Shown: positions 18,026-27,491, counted from the first letter of the stretch. The stretch is 35,557 bases of DNA from Candidatus Yanofskybacteria bacterium RIFCSPHIGHO2_02_FULL_43_17 (GCA_001794435.1 MGJU01000009.1:1-35557), one strand, 5' to 3'. Notes: generated by a model not told the origin, from the letters alone. Numbers and translations: made by a program.

Positions 18026-18955
18026 ATGGAACAACTAAAAACCGAATCAGAAGATCAAATTAAAAATGAATTGCCACCAAAAGACCGGTTTCTCGGAATA
18101 AGTATACTGATAGCCGCTGCTATTATCGGCGGAGTGTGGATATATACTGCCCAATTAAACAATACGGGGGCAGAAATATTCAACGCCAAAACTCTCGCAG
18201 CCCTAGAGCGAGTTGTTCTGCCGGAAAAAGGATTCGTATTACCGGTTAAATGGGAGGATCTTGGTAAACAAATGATAGACACTGGAGTTATCGACCAAAA
18301 GAAATTTGAAGAACTTTACAGCCAGCGCGGCGGTCTGGATGAAACGACAAGAAATTTGCTCACAGAAACAAACAACGGCCGACTCGTCATCACAAAAGAA
18401 AACGCCAATACTCTGCTTAATTTGCTCTGGGCTTTTGGGCTTGCCAACAAAAATACTATTCTGGAGAAAGGTCCGATGATCGATAAAAAATATGGCGGTA
18501 ATGCCGGGCAGTTCGCTTCTACGGGCGGCTGGACACTGTCTTCGGGCAAGGCCATGGATCATTATAGCCGACATGAATTAGTAATGCTTACGCCGGAACA
18601 GCAAGCCCTTGTGGAAAGGGTCAGCCAGAATATTTACCGTCCTTGCTGCGGAAATTCAACATATTTTCCGGACTGCAATCATGGCATGGCCATGCTGGGG
18701 TTGCTTGAACTGATGGCTTCTCAAGGAGTATCAGAAGAAGAAATGTATCGCGTCGCACTCGGTGTCAATTCCTTCTGGTTTCCTGACACCTATCTCAATA
18801 TTGCCCAATATTTGAAAATGAAAGGTATCGACTGGAAAGACGCAACTCCTAAGGGAATCTTAGCGGCGGAATATTCCAGTGCCGCCGGATACCGGCAAAT
18901 CCGTGAACAGGTCCAGCCGGCAACTCGCGGCGGAGGAGGAAGTTGTGGAGTATAG
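18026..18955 (+). CDS. Membrane-anchored protein with candidate metal motif PCCGNSTYFPDCNHGMAMLG and C-terminal GGGGSCGV
   Basis: Single N-terminal TM, long soluble region, Cys/His/Met cluster; no named family recognised. Confidence 0.8.
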   Translation: MEQLKTESEDQIKNELPPKDRFLGISILIAAAIIGGVWIYTAQLNNTGAEIFNAKTLAALERVVLPEKGFVLPVKWEDLGKQMIDTGVIDQKKFEELYSQRGGLDETTRNLLTETNNGRLVITKENANTLLNLLWAFGLANKNTILEKGPMIDKKYGGNAGQFASTGGWTLSSGKAMDHYSRHELVMLTPEQQALVERVSQNIYRPCCGNSTYFPDCNHGMAMLGLLELMASQGVSEEEMYRVALGVNSFWFPDTYLNIAQYLKMKGIDWKDATPKGILAAEYSSAAGYRQIREQVQPATRGGGGSCGV

Positions 18956-18993
18956 ATATTGGCAGCTATATTAATGAGTGATAAAATATAAAC

Positions 18994-19374
18994 ATGAATA
19001 CAAAACTTATCGGGTGGGTCTTGCGCATATCAGTGGCAGGTGAATTTTTAGGACACGGAGTTTTTGCCTTGCAAGGCAAAAAGGATTGGATCGGTTGGTT
19101 TGCTCAATTTGGTGTATCTGATACCGAAACAGCGGCTCAATTGTTGTTTCTTCTTGGAATTATAGACATCTCGCTGGCGATTCTTGTCTTGATTAAACCA
19201 GTTCGTCTCGCGCTTCTGTGGATGGTACTCTGGGGATTTTGGACCGCGCTTCTGCGTCCAATCGTTGGCATGCCGGTCTGGGATTTCATTGAACGATGGG
19301 CTAACTGGGGAGCCCCGCTTGCGTTGCTCCTTATGATCGGTTGGCCCAAGTCAGTCAGAGAATGGCTAAAGTAA
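18994..19374 (+). CDS. DoxX-like membrane protein
   Basis: LRISVAGEFLGHGVFALQGKKDWIGWFAQFGVS; four hydrophobic segments. Confidence 0.7.
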   Translation: MNTKLIGWVLRISVAGEFLGHGVFALQGKKDWIGWFAQFGVSDTETAAQLLFLLGIIDISLAILVLIKPVRLALLWMVLWGFWTALLRPIVGMPVWDFIERWANWGAPLALLLMIGWPKSVREWLK

Positions 19375-19383
19375 GTTAAGATT

Positions 19384-19866
19384 ATGGCGAAATTACTTAA
19401 AATTTCATCTTTATTAGCGGTGATAGTTGGAATCGTACTTGTAATCGGTGGTATTTGGGGTATTTATTTCACCTACAAAAACATAGCACGGGAAAATATC
19501 GTCACACCAGCAGATTCATCTATCCCCGAAAAAACTGTGCGCTGGCCTCTGACACTTAAAGCGCAAGCGGACATCATCAGAGAACATACTCTGAAAATAA
19601 CGGACGGTAAGACCTACGCAGAAATGCCTCGGCAGGTACCGAAACTTGATCAAAACAATCAGCCGGTTTTGGACGCAAGTGGTAATCCTGTAATGATAGC
19701 AAACACCACTCGTGATATTTGGATAACCGCCACGACATTAACCACCGCTCTGAATTTAGGTATTATAACGTATGCGTTTTCCGGCTTTATTTTATTATTC
19801 GGTCTCATGTCTATCTGGATGGGCATTGTTTTTGACGCCTTAAGTCGTCAGGACAGATTCGTCTGA
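19384..19866 (+). CDS. Hypothetical membrane protein (160 aa)
   Basis: Two TMs with an extracytoplasmic loop between. Confidence 0.65.
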   Translation: MAKLLKISSLLAVIVGIVLVIGGIWGIYFTYKNIARENIVTPADSSIPEKTVRWPLTLKAQADIIREHTLKITDGKTYAEMPRQVPKLDQNNQPVLDASGNPVMIANTTRDIWITATTLTTALNLGIITYAFSGFILLFGLMSIWMGIVFDALSRQDRFV

Positions 19867-19884
19867 TCTAATTCCACAAACGCT

Positions 19885-20283
19885 ATGAAAGGCTACATCG
19901 CCAACATAGAAAAACTTTCTTTAGAGAACGGGGATTTTCGCCGGGTTTTGTATACCGCCAAAAACAGCCAGCTTGTCGTTATGAGCTTGAAGCCGGGCGA
20001 AGATATCGGTGAAGAAATTCACCAATTGGATCAATTTATTCGCTGTGAAGCCGGTATTGGAAAAGCTGTTCTGGACGATGCGGAGAATGACATCAGCAAC
20101 GGATTCGTTGTTGTTGTCCCTGCCGGCACAAAACACAATATCATCAACACTTCGCCGGATAAAGAACTAAAATTATATACCCTCTATTCTCCTCCGAATC
20201 ACAAAGACGGAATCGTTCATCCTACAAAATCCGATGCTATGGCTGACGAAAGTGAACATTTCGAAGGCAAGACTACGAAATAA
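19885..20283 (+). CDS. Cupin domain protein
   Basis: LKPGEDIGEEIHQLDQFIRCEAGIGKAVL...VVPAGTKHNIINTS...LYTLYSPPNHKDGIVH. Confidence 0.88.
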   Translation: MKGYIANIEKLSLENGDFRRVLYTAKNSQLVVMSLKPGEDIGEEIHQLDQFIRCEAGIGKAVLDDAENDISNGFVVVVPAGTKHNIINTSPDKELKLYTLYSPPNHKDGIVHPTKSDAMADESEHFEGKTTK

Positions 20284-20372
20284 GCATAAAATTGTCTTTA
20301 CAATAACTCGTCGATCTTAAAAACAAAACCGCCTTTGTTGCTGGCGGTACTGTGAAGTAATGGGCATTTGAT

Positions 20373-21770
20373 TTACGGCAGGTCGTTCTGGATCAGATAA
20401 TCTAATTTAATCATAAAGTCGCGGGTTTCTTTTCTCAATCCGCCCCTTGAATCCTTTCTCGTTGGGCTTAGGGCTGTTATCCAGTCGGAAAATCCTCTTG
20501 AAATAGTGGCGCTCAATGAGTTGTGAACCCACTTTGGCGCTCCATTATATGAGGACGCCAAATACTTTTCAAGCTGGGGATCATTTAGTATTTTGTCTCC
20601 GAATTTCTTAAAAAGAACGTCTAAATTGTCGCTATGAAGCAAAATGGCCGACATAATCGAATTGAGGTGGTCACCTGCTCCATCTTTAAAGTCAACGGTA
20701 AGTTGGGCGGCGGGATAACCGGTTCTTATGTTTCTATAAGTCTTAGGAGTAAACTGGACCCAGCCGCAAGCATCGGAACGGTTACAAGTATGTTTCCATG
20801 CATTCTCGCGATTAGCGCCTAAAATTATAAGCACGCGTTCTGCCGTTTTCTGCGGATCAAGCTGAAATTCCGTAAAGTCGCCTTGTTCAAGCAAAGGAAG
20901 GCGCTCGAAAAATCTGGGTGACAGCGCTTCAACATCAACAACGAGCTTATTGGAAAACGTTTTTGACTTAACCCCTCTTTCTCGAAGAGTATTAAATGCT
21001 TTGGAGACAACGCCCTTAAGGTAAGTCGTACCCGCTTCAACCAAAATGCTCCTATTTTCTTCCAATTCAAAATATTCCGAATGAGGCACGTAAAGAAATC
21101 CTTTAACAACTTTTTTTGTTTCTCTTACTACTTTCCCTCGAACTATTCTGGACACCGGCTCTGTTTCCTTTCTGGGAAAGTTGTTCTTGATGACCACCGT
21201 ATTCGCAGGTGCTACGACTCGATAGAGCGTATTCCACCAATTCCATCTTATGCCGTTCGGCCGTTCGACTATTTCGATCTGATAACCGTTGGGCGCAACA
21301 ATGCTTACCCCGTTTGCTGTAATTTTGGTTTGAACGGCAATTACCTGAACTTCTTTAGTCTCGGTGTTCAGCAGTTTTAACCCGATAACCATTTCTTGCT
21401 CATTTAATCTTTTTCTTGTTGACGCTTTGCAAACTCGTTCTTTGTTGTCCCACAAACCCCTTTTTTGGTCGCATTCGGCTTGGGTTTTATACGATAAAAT
21501 CGTATATCTATTCTCGTAATAAACAATCTCTTTTGAACCCATCGAGACGGGTACCCTTGCCAGTTCATCGTCTTTTTCAGAAAGTTTGTTCAAAATGTTT
21601 GGCGGTTGCAAAGAGATGTTCTCGGCAATAGTGGGAGCAGTGTCTGTTGAGATCGACGTGCTCATGTTCCCAAAAACAGAAATGGATGCGACTGCAAATA
21701 AAAAAACAAGGAGAACAAATACGGGTGGAGATCTTTTCATTGTGAGACGCCTCAATTTATCAAAGGACAT
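20373..21770 (-). CDS. Lytic transglycosylase-like (SLT-type) exported protein
   Basis: N-terminal TM; GANRENAWKHTCNRSDACGWVQFTPKTYRNI...YLASSYNGAPKWV. Confidence 0.65.
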   Translation of the reverse strand: MSFDKLRRLTMKRSPPVFVLLVFLFAVASISVFGNMSTSISTDTAPTIAENISLQPPNILNKLSEKDDELARVPVSMGSKEIVYYENRYTILSYKTQAECDQKRGLWDNKERVCKASTRKRLNEQEMVIGLKLLNTETKEVQVIAVQTKITANGVSIVAPNGYQIEIVERPNGIRWNWWNTLYRVVAPANTVVIKNNFPRKETEPVSRIVRGKVVRETKKVVKGFLYVPHSEYFELEENRSILVEAGTTYLKGVVSKAFNTLRERGVKSKTFSNKLVVDVEALSPRFFERLPLLEQGDFTEFQLDPQKTAERVLIILGANRENAWKHTCNRSDACGWVQFTPKTYRNIRTGYPAAQLTVDFKDGAGDHLNSIMSAILLHSDNLDVLFKKFGDKILNDPQLEKYLASSYNGAPKWVHNSLSATISRGFSDWITALSPTRKDSRGGLRKETRDFMIKLDYLIQNDLP

Positions 21771-21800
21771 GGTGGTAGGTTAGCATTTTATAGCAACGTT

Positions 21801-23171
21801 TTACAAGTTCTTTTCCAACTCATCAGCTTTATTGAGAACGACTCTCGAATAATAATTGCATATATTGGATGAACATTTTGTGTTTCCGCCGATATACGCC
21901 CTCGCGGCGCCGCTTTCTGCCGCTTTTGTCTGTTTATCGGCGCCTCCTTTAGCCAATTTAATAGCCGACGCCATAAAGGCATCCTCTATGTTCCACGGAT
22001 TAGGCGGATTGTGGCCGGTGAGACGAGCCACCTCTTCTTCATAAGCCAGCCACGTTGAGGGTATGAACTGAGCCGGACCCATTGCTCCTCCACAGCCATA
22101 ATTCGGTTCGCGCGACACTTTCACCGAATCCGGATTAAGCCCCAATTTGCCTATAATGGCAAAGAAAGCGTTTTTCTCCGTTTCCGCCCGCTGGAGATAG
22201 TGTGCCTTGCGGTTTGGATAATATTTGGTTCCAAGCCGAATATAGCATTCGTACATATCGTCTTTCCAATTACCGGTGCCAACATTCTGGCCAAGCCGAG
22301 ATTCTATTTCTAAAATAGCAAGAAGAAAAGCCGGCCTTATGCCCGCTCTGATGGCGGCGAGCTGGGCATATCTCACCGCGTCTTCGGCAGTAATACCGTG
22401 CTGATGAAGGAAGGTTAATTGTTCCCTGATCTTTTCAATATCCTTTTGAGATTGTTTTATCAATTCTTGGAATTTAGACTCTTGGCCCTTGGTTTCTTTA
22501 AGCAATTTGTCCTTCTCTCCCCTGTTGATACCCAAGCTTCTCTTTTGAACCGCTTGGATGCCTATCAAATATTCCAAGTCGGTCTTTTTGCCTTCAAGTG
22601 CTATCTGATTTTCTTCAAGATCAGCTTTCAGGGTTTTGATTCCTTGAATAGTTGTTTTAAGATTATCTTGTGTATTCTGAAGATCATTCAGATAATTGAA
22701 AAAATCAGACAAGTTCTCGTTGTTAAATAATATCTCCGTAAGGGTGGTTTGGTCGTTCTGGTAAGCAATGTTTATATACTGGCCCAACGCGTCCTTATGC
22801 TTGGTTATTGCGTCTTCAGAGTCGCTTATCTTACTCTCGGTTTCCCTTATTTCCAATTCGGTTTTATTGACGGAAAGCTCAAGTCCTTTTATTTCAAGGG
22901 TTATTTGACTTATCTTGGCGTTCAATTGCTTTATCTCGTTCTCAAGAGTTCTTGACTGGCCCCGGGAAACGTCTATTTGGTTCTGATAGCCTTCTATTTG
23001 TTTCTGCAGTTCTTCTATCTGTTTCTGTCGTTCGGCTATTTCCTCCTGAATACCGGCATAAGAAAAATTAGCCATTAGCCAATAGCCAATAGCCAATAGC
23101 AATAAAAAAACAAGGGTGCGAGACAGGATACAGAATTGTGTCCTGTGGATTTGTTTATTAACACCTTTCAT
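21801..23171 (-). CDS. Exported coiled-coil protein with C-terminal lytic murein transglycosylase domain
   Basis: Signal segment; long coiled coil; AILEIESRLGQNVGTG...GCGGAMGPAQFIPSTWLAYE...WNIEDAFMASAIKLA. Confidence 0.85.
   Translation of the reverse strand: MKGVNKQIHRTQFCILSRTLVFLLLLAIGYWLMANFSYAGIQEEIAERQKQIEELQKQIEGYQNQIDVSRGQSRTLENEIKQLNAKISQITLEIKGLELSVNKTELEIRETESKISDSEDAITKHKDALGQYINIAYQNDQTTLTEILFNNENLSDFFNYLNDLQNTQDNLKTTIQGIKTLKADLEENQIALEGKKTDLEYLIGIQAVQKRSLGINRGEKDKLLKETKGQESKFQELIKQSQKDIEKIREQLTFLHQHGITAEDAVRYAQLAAIRAGIRPAFLLAILEIESRLGQNVGTGNWKDDMYECYIRLGTKYYPNRKAHYLQRAETEKNAFFAIIGKLGLNPDSVKVSREPNYGCGGAMGPAQFIPSTWLAYEEEVARLTGHNPPNPWNIEDAFMASAIKLAKGGADKQTKAAESGAARAYIGGNTKCSSNICNYYSRVVLNKADELEKNL
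23070..23100. repeat. Heptanucleotide tandem repeat (agccaat)~4.4 in the signal peptide region
   Basis: agccatt agccaat agccaat agccaat agc. Confidence 0.93.
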
Positions 23172-23187
23172 ACCAATGTAGTATACT
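23158..23187 (+). promoter_or_regulatory. Probable promoter TTAACA-N18-TATACT
   Basis: -10 ends 7 nt before ATG 23195; -35 lies within the divergent gene's 5' end. Confidence 0.5.
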
Positions 23188-23194
23188 GAAAATA

Positions 23195-24277
23195 ATGATG
23201 AACCACAAAACCATTTACTCTATTTCTGTTCTTATTTTCTTCTCTGTATTTTTGGGACTATTTTCATTAACCGCAAGCGGAGCGCCGGTTATTATGGGGG
23301 TGGAGCCGCAGCAATCCGTGCCGGGAGAATCCGTAAGCATTTTTGGCTCAGAATTGACCCCAAACATAGAGCTCCGATCCTCCGCTCGAACATTTCAGAT
23401 CACCGGAAATATAAACCAGAACGAAACCGAAGTCAGTTTCCAAGTTCCCGCAAACATCCCGGCGGGCGAATACGAAATAGCAGTAACCGCCTCAAGCGGG
23501 ACTTATTTCGGTGGTAGCGGGATAAGCTTGACTATCACGGTTGGCGGCACGCCATTTGATACGGCCACAGCCACAAGACCGAACATACCGACCGAAGGAC
23601 TTCCTAATTTCGGCCAACTCATATCGACAATATTCACTTGGTCCCTCAATATCCTGGGTATTGTAGTTTTTGTAATGATATTTTATGCCGGATTCCAGTG
23701 GTTCACTGCCGCCGGAAATACAGCAAAAGTAAATGAAGCTAGAGATCGAATAACCAACGCCATCACCGGAGCCATCGTTCTGCTTGCGGCATATATTATT
23801 CTCTACACGATAAATCCTGACTTGGTAGGGGGAAGATTTACTTTACCGGGAATAGGAACAACTTCGCCAACTCCTGGCGGTGGTGGCGGAGGCGGAGGCG
23901 GAGGAACCGGCGCTTGCCGTGATCCCGGCGGCACTGTTGCAAATTATGCCGGAGATCTTGAGGACGCTATTGACGCAGTTATTGACAGTAATCCTGGAGG
24001 AATAGCTAATGAGCCCAATACTTGGGAGAATTCTTCTATTTTCCTTGGCTATGTAGCCGAGGAGCTCCAATCAGCCGGGTTTAACGCCACAATAAGTGTT
24101 AGTAATGGGAACGATAATCCCAACAGCGGCGATCTTATTGCTTTATGGCAAAACGGGGATACGACGGCAGAACGATACGACGCAGTAAACAGCGCCGGAG
24201 CAGGCAACCAATCCATGAGAAATGCGGCAACAGTCGGCTACACGGGAGATATCCCCTTAAGCTGTGTGCAGCAGTAA
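23195..24277 (+). CDS. IPT/TIG domain + VirB2/TrbC-like pilin + Gly10 linker + C-terminal domain
   Basis: Signal peptide; PVIMGVEPQQSVPGESVSIFGSEL; ILGIVVFVMIFYAGFQWFTAAGNTAKVNEARDRITNAITGAIVLLAAYIIL; GGGGGGGGGG. Confidence 0.75.
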   Translation: MMNHKTIYSISVLIFFSVFLGLFSLTASGAPVIMGVEPQQSVPGESVSIFGSELTPNIELRSSARTFQITGNINQNETEVSFQVPANIPAGEYEIAVTASSGTYFGGSGISLTITVGGTPFDTATATRPNIPTEGLPNFGQLISTIFTWSLNILGIVVFVMIFYAGFQWFTAAGNTAKVNEARDRITNAITGAIVLLAAYIILYTINPDLVGGRFTLPGIGTTSPTPGGGGGGGGGGTGACRDPGGTVANYAGDLEDAIDAVIDSNPGGIANEPNTWENSSIFLGYVAEELQSAGFNATISVSNGNDNPNSGDLIALWQNGDTTAERYDAVNSAGAGNQSMRNAATVGYTGDIPLSCVQQ

Positions 24278-24278
24278 T

Positions 24279-24707
24279 ATGGCTTACATAGTAGGTTTGG
24301 TATTAATATTAGGTATCATATTTTCAGTTACAAGCGGAAACGGTTTTATAAGCAACCTGTGGGATTCGACGACTAAAAACATAAGCGGACTTGCTTTTCC
24401 AAAAACACAAAAAGAGATAGTAATAGATAACCTAAATTCACAGTATGACCTGTTAGACAAGTTCTTCTCTGATACGGCGCTAAGCCTGCTTCAAAATGAA
24501 GATATCCCGGCCAAGGATAAAAAAGCCATCCAAGGCGCCATCCAATCTTTCGGTAATTCAAAAGATCTTGTCTCTCAAATAGGCAATCTGAACAGAGATG
24601 ATAAGAGTGTTACCAAGGCCTTAATTAAAAAAATGTTTGACCTAGATTCTGAACCTGGCCCTAATCCAACTTATATCCCGCCAAATTGCGAGCTTGCTTG
24701 CAAATAG
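24279..24707 (+). CDS. Hypothetical membrane-anchored protein
   Basis: ATG immediately after the TIG-pilin stop; N-terminal TM; helical soluble region. Confidence 0.65.
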   Translation: MAYIVGLVLILGIIFSVTSGNGFISNLWDSTTKNISGLAFPKTQKEIVIDNLNSQYDLLDKFFSDTALSLLQNEDIPAKDKKAIQGAIQSFGNSKDLVSQIGNLNRDDKSVTKALIKKMFDLDSEPGPNPTYIPPNCELACK

Positions 24708-24769
24708 GATTTTTTATTGCGTCTCTGCCGCCGATAAGAACGGCGATGGTAGTAGTTAAAAAATAGAAA

Positions 24770-25495
24770 CTACTTTAACCGCCACGATGAGATATAGGTG
24801 GCGACTTCACTCATTTTAAGAGGAGTTGATACATTGCCCGTACGGATATAGAAATCTTCGCCATTTCCTGTTTTTAAATATGCCGGTTTGCGACTTGGCT
24901 TAACATCCACCACGCAAACAGTTTTATCATCGATATTGTTAAAAGTCAGTTTAACCAGCCGTCTAAACTCCGGCCCGACCATCGTACTGAAAATATTGTT
25001 AAAATGATTTTCAAAGCCATCAATGTCCGGTTTAGCAAGAGAAGCAAAATCGTCTTCAAGCCCTACTGGATTGCCTTCATCATCAACGCCAATTAGCAAA
25101 GAACCCCCATCCGAGTTTAAAAAAGCAGCCACCGTCTTCATAACTGTTTTTTCAAGTTCTTTGTTGGTTTGATTGCGTTTTGTGTCCCAACGGAAAGAGG
25201 TTTTAAACTCTAATTTTTCATGTTCACCGGATTTAATAAATTCGCCTATGTCCTTTTCCCGGCTCAGTAATCTGGCAAAAACTAAAACGATCAGCCCTAA
25301 TTGGGCGAGCCCCAGTAAAGAGAATTCAACTATCTCAAATCGGATATAGCGAGCCAGAACAGAGCCTTTATATATTTCACCCCAATCAGCCGATAAAGCC
25401 AAGCCCATAAAAATCAGATAGGCTAGCGCCTCAATAATTAAAAGATTCCTCAAAACAACAAAAATTTCCCCTTTTTTAAATTCTTTTGCTCGCAT
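24770..25495 (-). CDS. Membrane-anchored Schlafen AlbA_2-like domain protein
   Basis: Two N-terminal TMs; EKLEFKTSFRWDTKRN...VAAFLNSDGGSLLIGVDDEGNPVGLEDDF. Confidence 0.85.
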   Translation of the reverse strand: MRAKEFKKGEIFVVLRNLLIIEALAYLIFMGLALSADWGEIYKGSVLARYIRFEIVEFSLLGLAQLGLIVLVFARLLSREKDIGEFIKSGEHEKLEFKTSFRWDTKRNQTNKELEKTVMKTVAAFLNSDGGSLLIGVDDEGNPVGLEDDFASLAKPDIDGFENHFNNIFSTMVGPEFRRLVKLTFNNIDDKTVCVVDVKPSRKPAYLKTGNGEDFYIRTGNVSTPLKMSEVATYISSWRLK

Positions 25496-25580
25496 ATATG
25501 AAGTGTAAATCTCCTGTCGGTTTTTTCAACCCCACCTCCTAACAATAAACAATTAATCGGGAATACTTAATTTGTCATCA

Positions 25581-26729
25581 CTAGTTCTCAACCACTATTC
25601 GTCTCAAATGTTGCGGAATATGAACCAAGATCTCCCACGAAATAGTATGCGCAATTTTAGCTGTATTCTCAACAGAATTTTTATCATCCGCATTATTGCT
25701 TATGATAATTACCGGATCGCCTAATCTTGGGTCGGGCAAAGAAGTTATGTCTACGGATGTAGTGTTCATACTAACTCTGCCGACAATCGGGCAGTAATTA
25801 TTGCCGATTTTGAAAAAACCACAATTAGACAGCCTCCTATCAACGCCTTCGAAGTAACCAACCGGAACAGTCGCCACCTTAATCGGCCCTTCCGCCTGAT
25901 AAGTAATATTATATCCGACAAATTCACCCGCCGGAATGGCTTTTATGGAGCTGATAATGGTTTGCATTTGAAGTACGGGCCTCAGATGTAATTTTGAGAA
26001 TGGAGAGGAGTTTACTCCATATAAACCAATCCCCAACCGAACAACGTTGCAACAACCCCGGTCAGAATAAAAAGTTCCTGCGGTGTTTGCTAGATGAAAA
26101 TATTTAATTATGGAGAAATTGCTTTTAATTAAGTCCGCCGCTTGTTCCCATCGCTGAATTTGCGATTCTGTAAATCCTTTGTCAGAACCATCTGCGTCTG
26201 CAAGGTGGGAGCACACTCCCTCTAGCTCTATATGTTTATTTGCCTTAATAATTTTAATGGCTTCTTCGGTTTGATTAGGCAACACTCCCTGACGGTGCAT
26301 TCCTGTATCCACCTTCAAATGAATTTTTACACGCATAGTTATCGTTCTCGCAAGTTCTTGTAACTGTTCGATGCTGGTTATAGTAAAGGCGGTATTTGAA
26401 ATTTTGGTGCTCTTAATATTTTCGGCCGAGACATATCCAATGACTAAAATTTCAGACTTAACACCTTCGTTTCGAAGAATCATGGCTTCATACAAAGAAT
26501 CTACGACAAAAAAGGCGATATTTTCTTTATCTAAAATCTGTGCAACTAAAGTAAGTCCGTGACCGTAAGCATTACTTTTTAAAACAGGTGCGAATGAAAA
26601 TTTTGGATATTGCCGTTGATATTCTTTTAAATTTCCCGCCAAATTGTTTTTAGAAATCCGAACTTCCACGTGAGGATTGTAGCGTGTTAAATACTTTTTT
26701 ATTCTCCTGAAAAATCTTAGTAGTTTCAA
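25581..26729 (-). CDS. alr: Alanine racemase
   Basis: FAPVLKSNAYGHGL...KVDTGMHRQGV...RLGIGLYGV...GRVSMNTTSVDI. Confidence 0.95.
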   Translation of the reverse strand: MKLLRFFRRIKKYLTRYNPHVEVRISKNNLAGNLKEYQRQYPKFSFAPVLKSNAYGHGLTLVAQILDKENIAFFVVDSLYEAMILRNEGVKSEILVIGYVSAENIKSTKISNTAFTITSIEQLQELARTITMRVKIHLKVDTGMHRQGVLPNQTEEAIKIIKANKHIELEGVCSHLADADGSDKGFTESQIQRWEQAADLIKSNFSIIKYFHLANTAGTFYSDRGCCNVVRLGIGLYGVNSSPFSKLHLRPVLQMQTIISSIKAIPAGEFVGYNITYQAEGPIKVATVPVGYFEGVDRRLSNCGFFKIGNNYCPIVGRVSMNTTSVDITSLPDPRLGDPVIIISNNADDKNSVENTAKIAHTISWEILVHIPQHLRRIVVEN

Positions 26730-26732
26730 TGG

Positions 26733-27413
26733 CTAATTTTGTTGACCGACGCGATAAAGCCACACATAAAGAAGGATGCCTTGGATCCAGAACATAACCA
26801 AATTAATCCCATGAGTGCCTGGCCCTGTCCAACCGGCGGCAAGATAGAAATTTGCATTCATTAATATTCCGCCGATTAAAGCCAGACTGGATAATTTCAG
26901 GGCAATTTTTTTGACAGCTGATTTTTTTGAATAAATAAACAGTACGCCGGCAATAGCAAGCGTAACGGCTATGGCTATCTGGCTCCATTCAACCGTATAT
27001 GCAAAAAGGGTCGAATTGCGAGTGGCAAAACCAAGAAGAAAATCTTTATACCACGGGAACGGGTTTTTACTGGCAAAAAATCCGAGCGTACCGTTAATAC
27101 CGTCCACAAATTCGGGACTTGATACTTTTTCCCATCCCGCCGACCACCATTCATAAGCCAATGTCATTTGTATAGCAACTAACCCAAGAAGGTAAAGCGA
27201 ACTCTCGCCCAACCTCTCAGTGATGCTTCTTGAGCCCAAATGAGTCGCAAGATAGCACTTGGCCGAAAAAGCTTCCCATAGGGCAAATAAAGCTCCGACT
27301 ACGCCTAAGACACGGGCCACCGGATGTTTAAATAAAGCAACTGCGGCAAAAACCAATATCGCCGCAAGAGCAATGCGCATTAACCGATCTAACCAATTTA
27401 TATTTTTTTCCAT
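26733..27413 (-). CDS. Membrane protein: DUF2892-like N-terminus + DoxX/DoxD-like C-terminus
   Basis: NINWLDRLMRIALAAILV; EWWSAGWEKVSSPEFVDGINGTLGFFASKNPFPWYKDFL. Confidence 0.7.
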   Translation of the reverse strand: MEKNINWLDRLMRIALAAILVFAAVALFKHPVARVLGVVGALFALWEAFSAKCYLATHLGSRSITERLGESSLYLLGLVAIQMTLAYEWWSAGWEKVSSPEFVDGINGTLGFFASKNPFPWYKDFLLGFATRNSTLFAYTVEWSQIAIAVTLAIAGVLFIYSKKSAVKKIALKLSSLALIGGILMNANFYLAAGWTGPGTHGINLVMFWIQGILLYVWLYRVGQQN

Positions 27414-27491
27414 ATTTTAAATCGCTAAATTTTAAATTTAAATTCAACCTGATTATTTATTGTTAATCTAGTCCATATTTTTATATCATTA

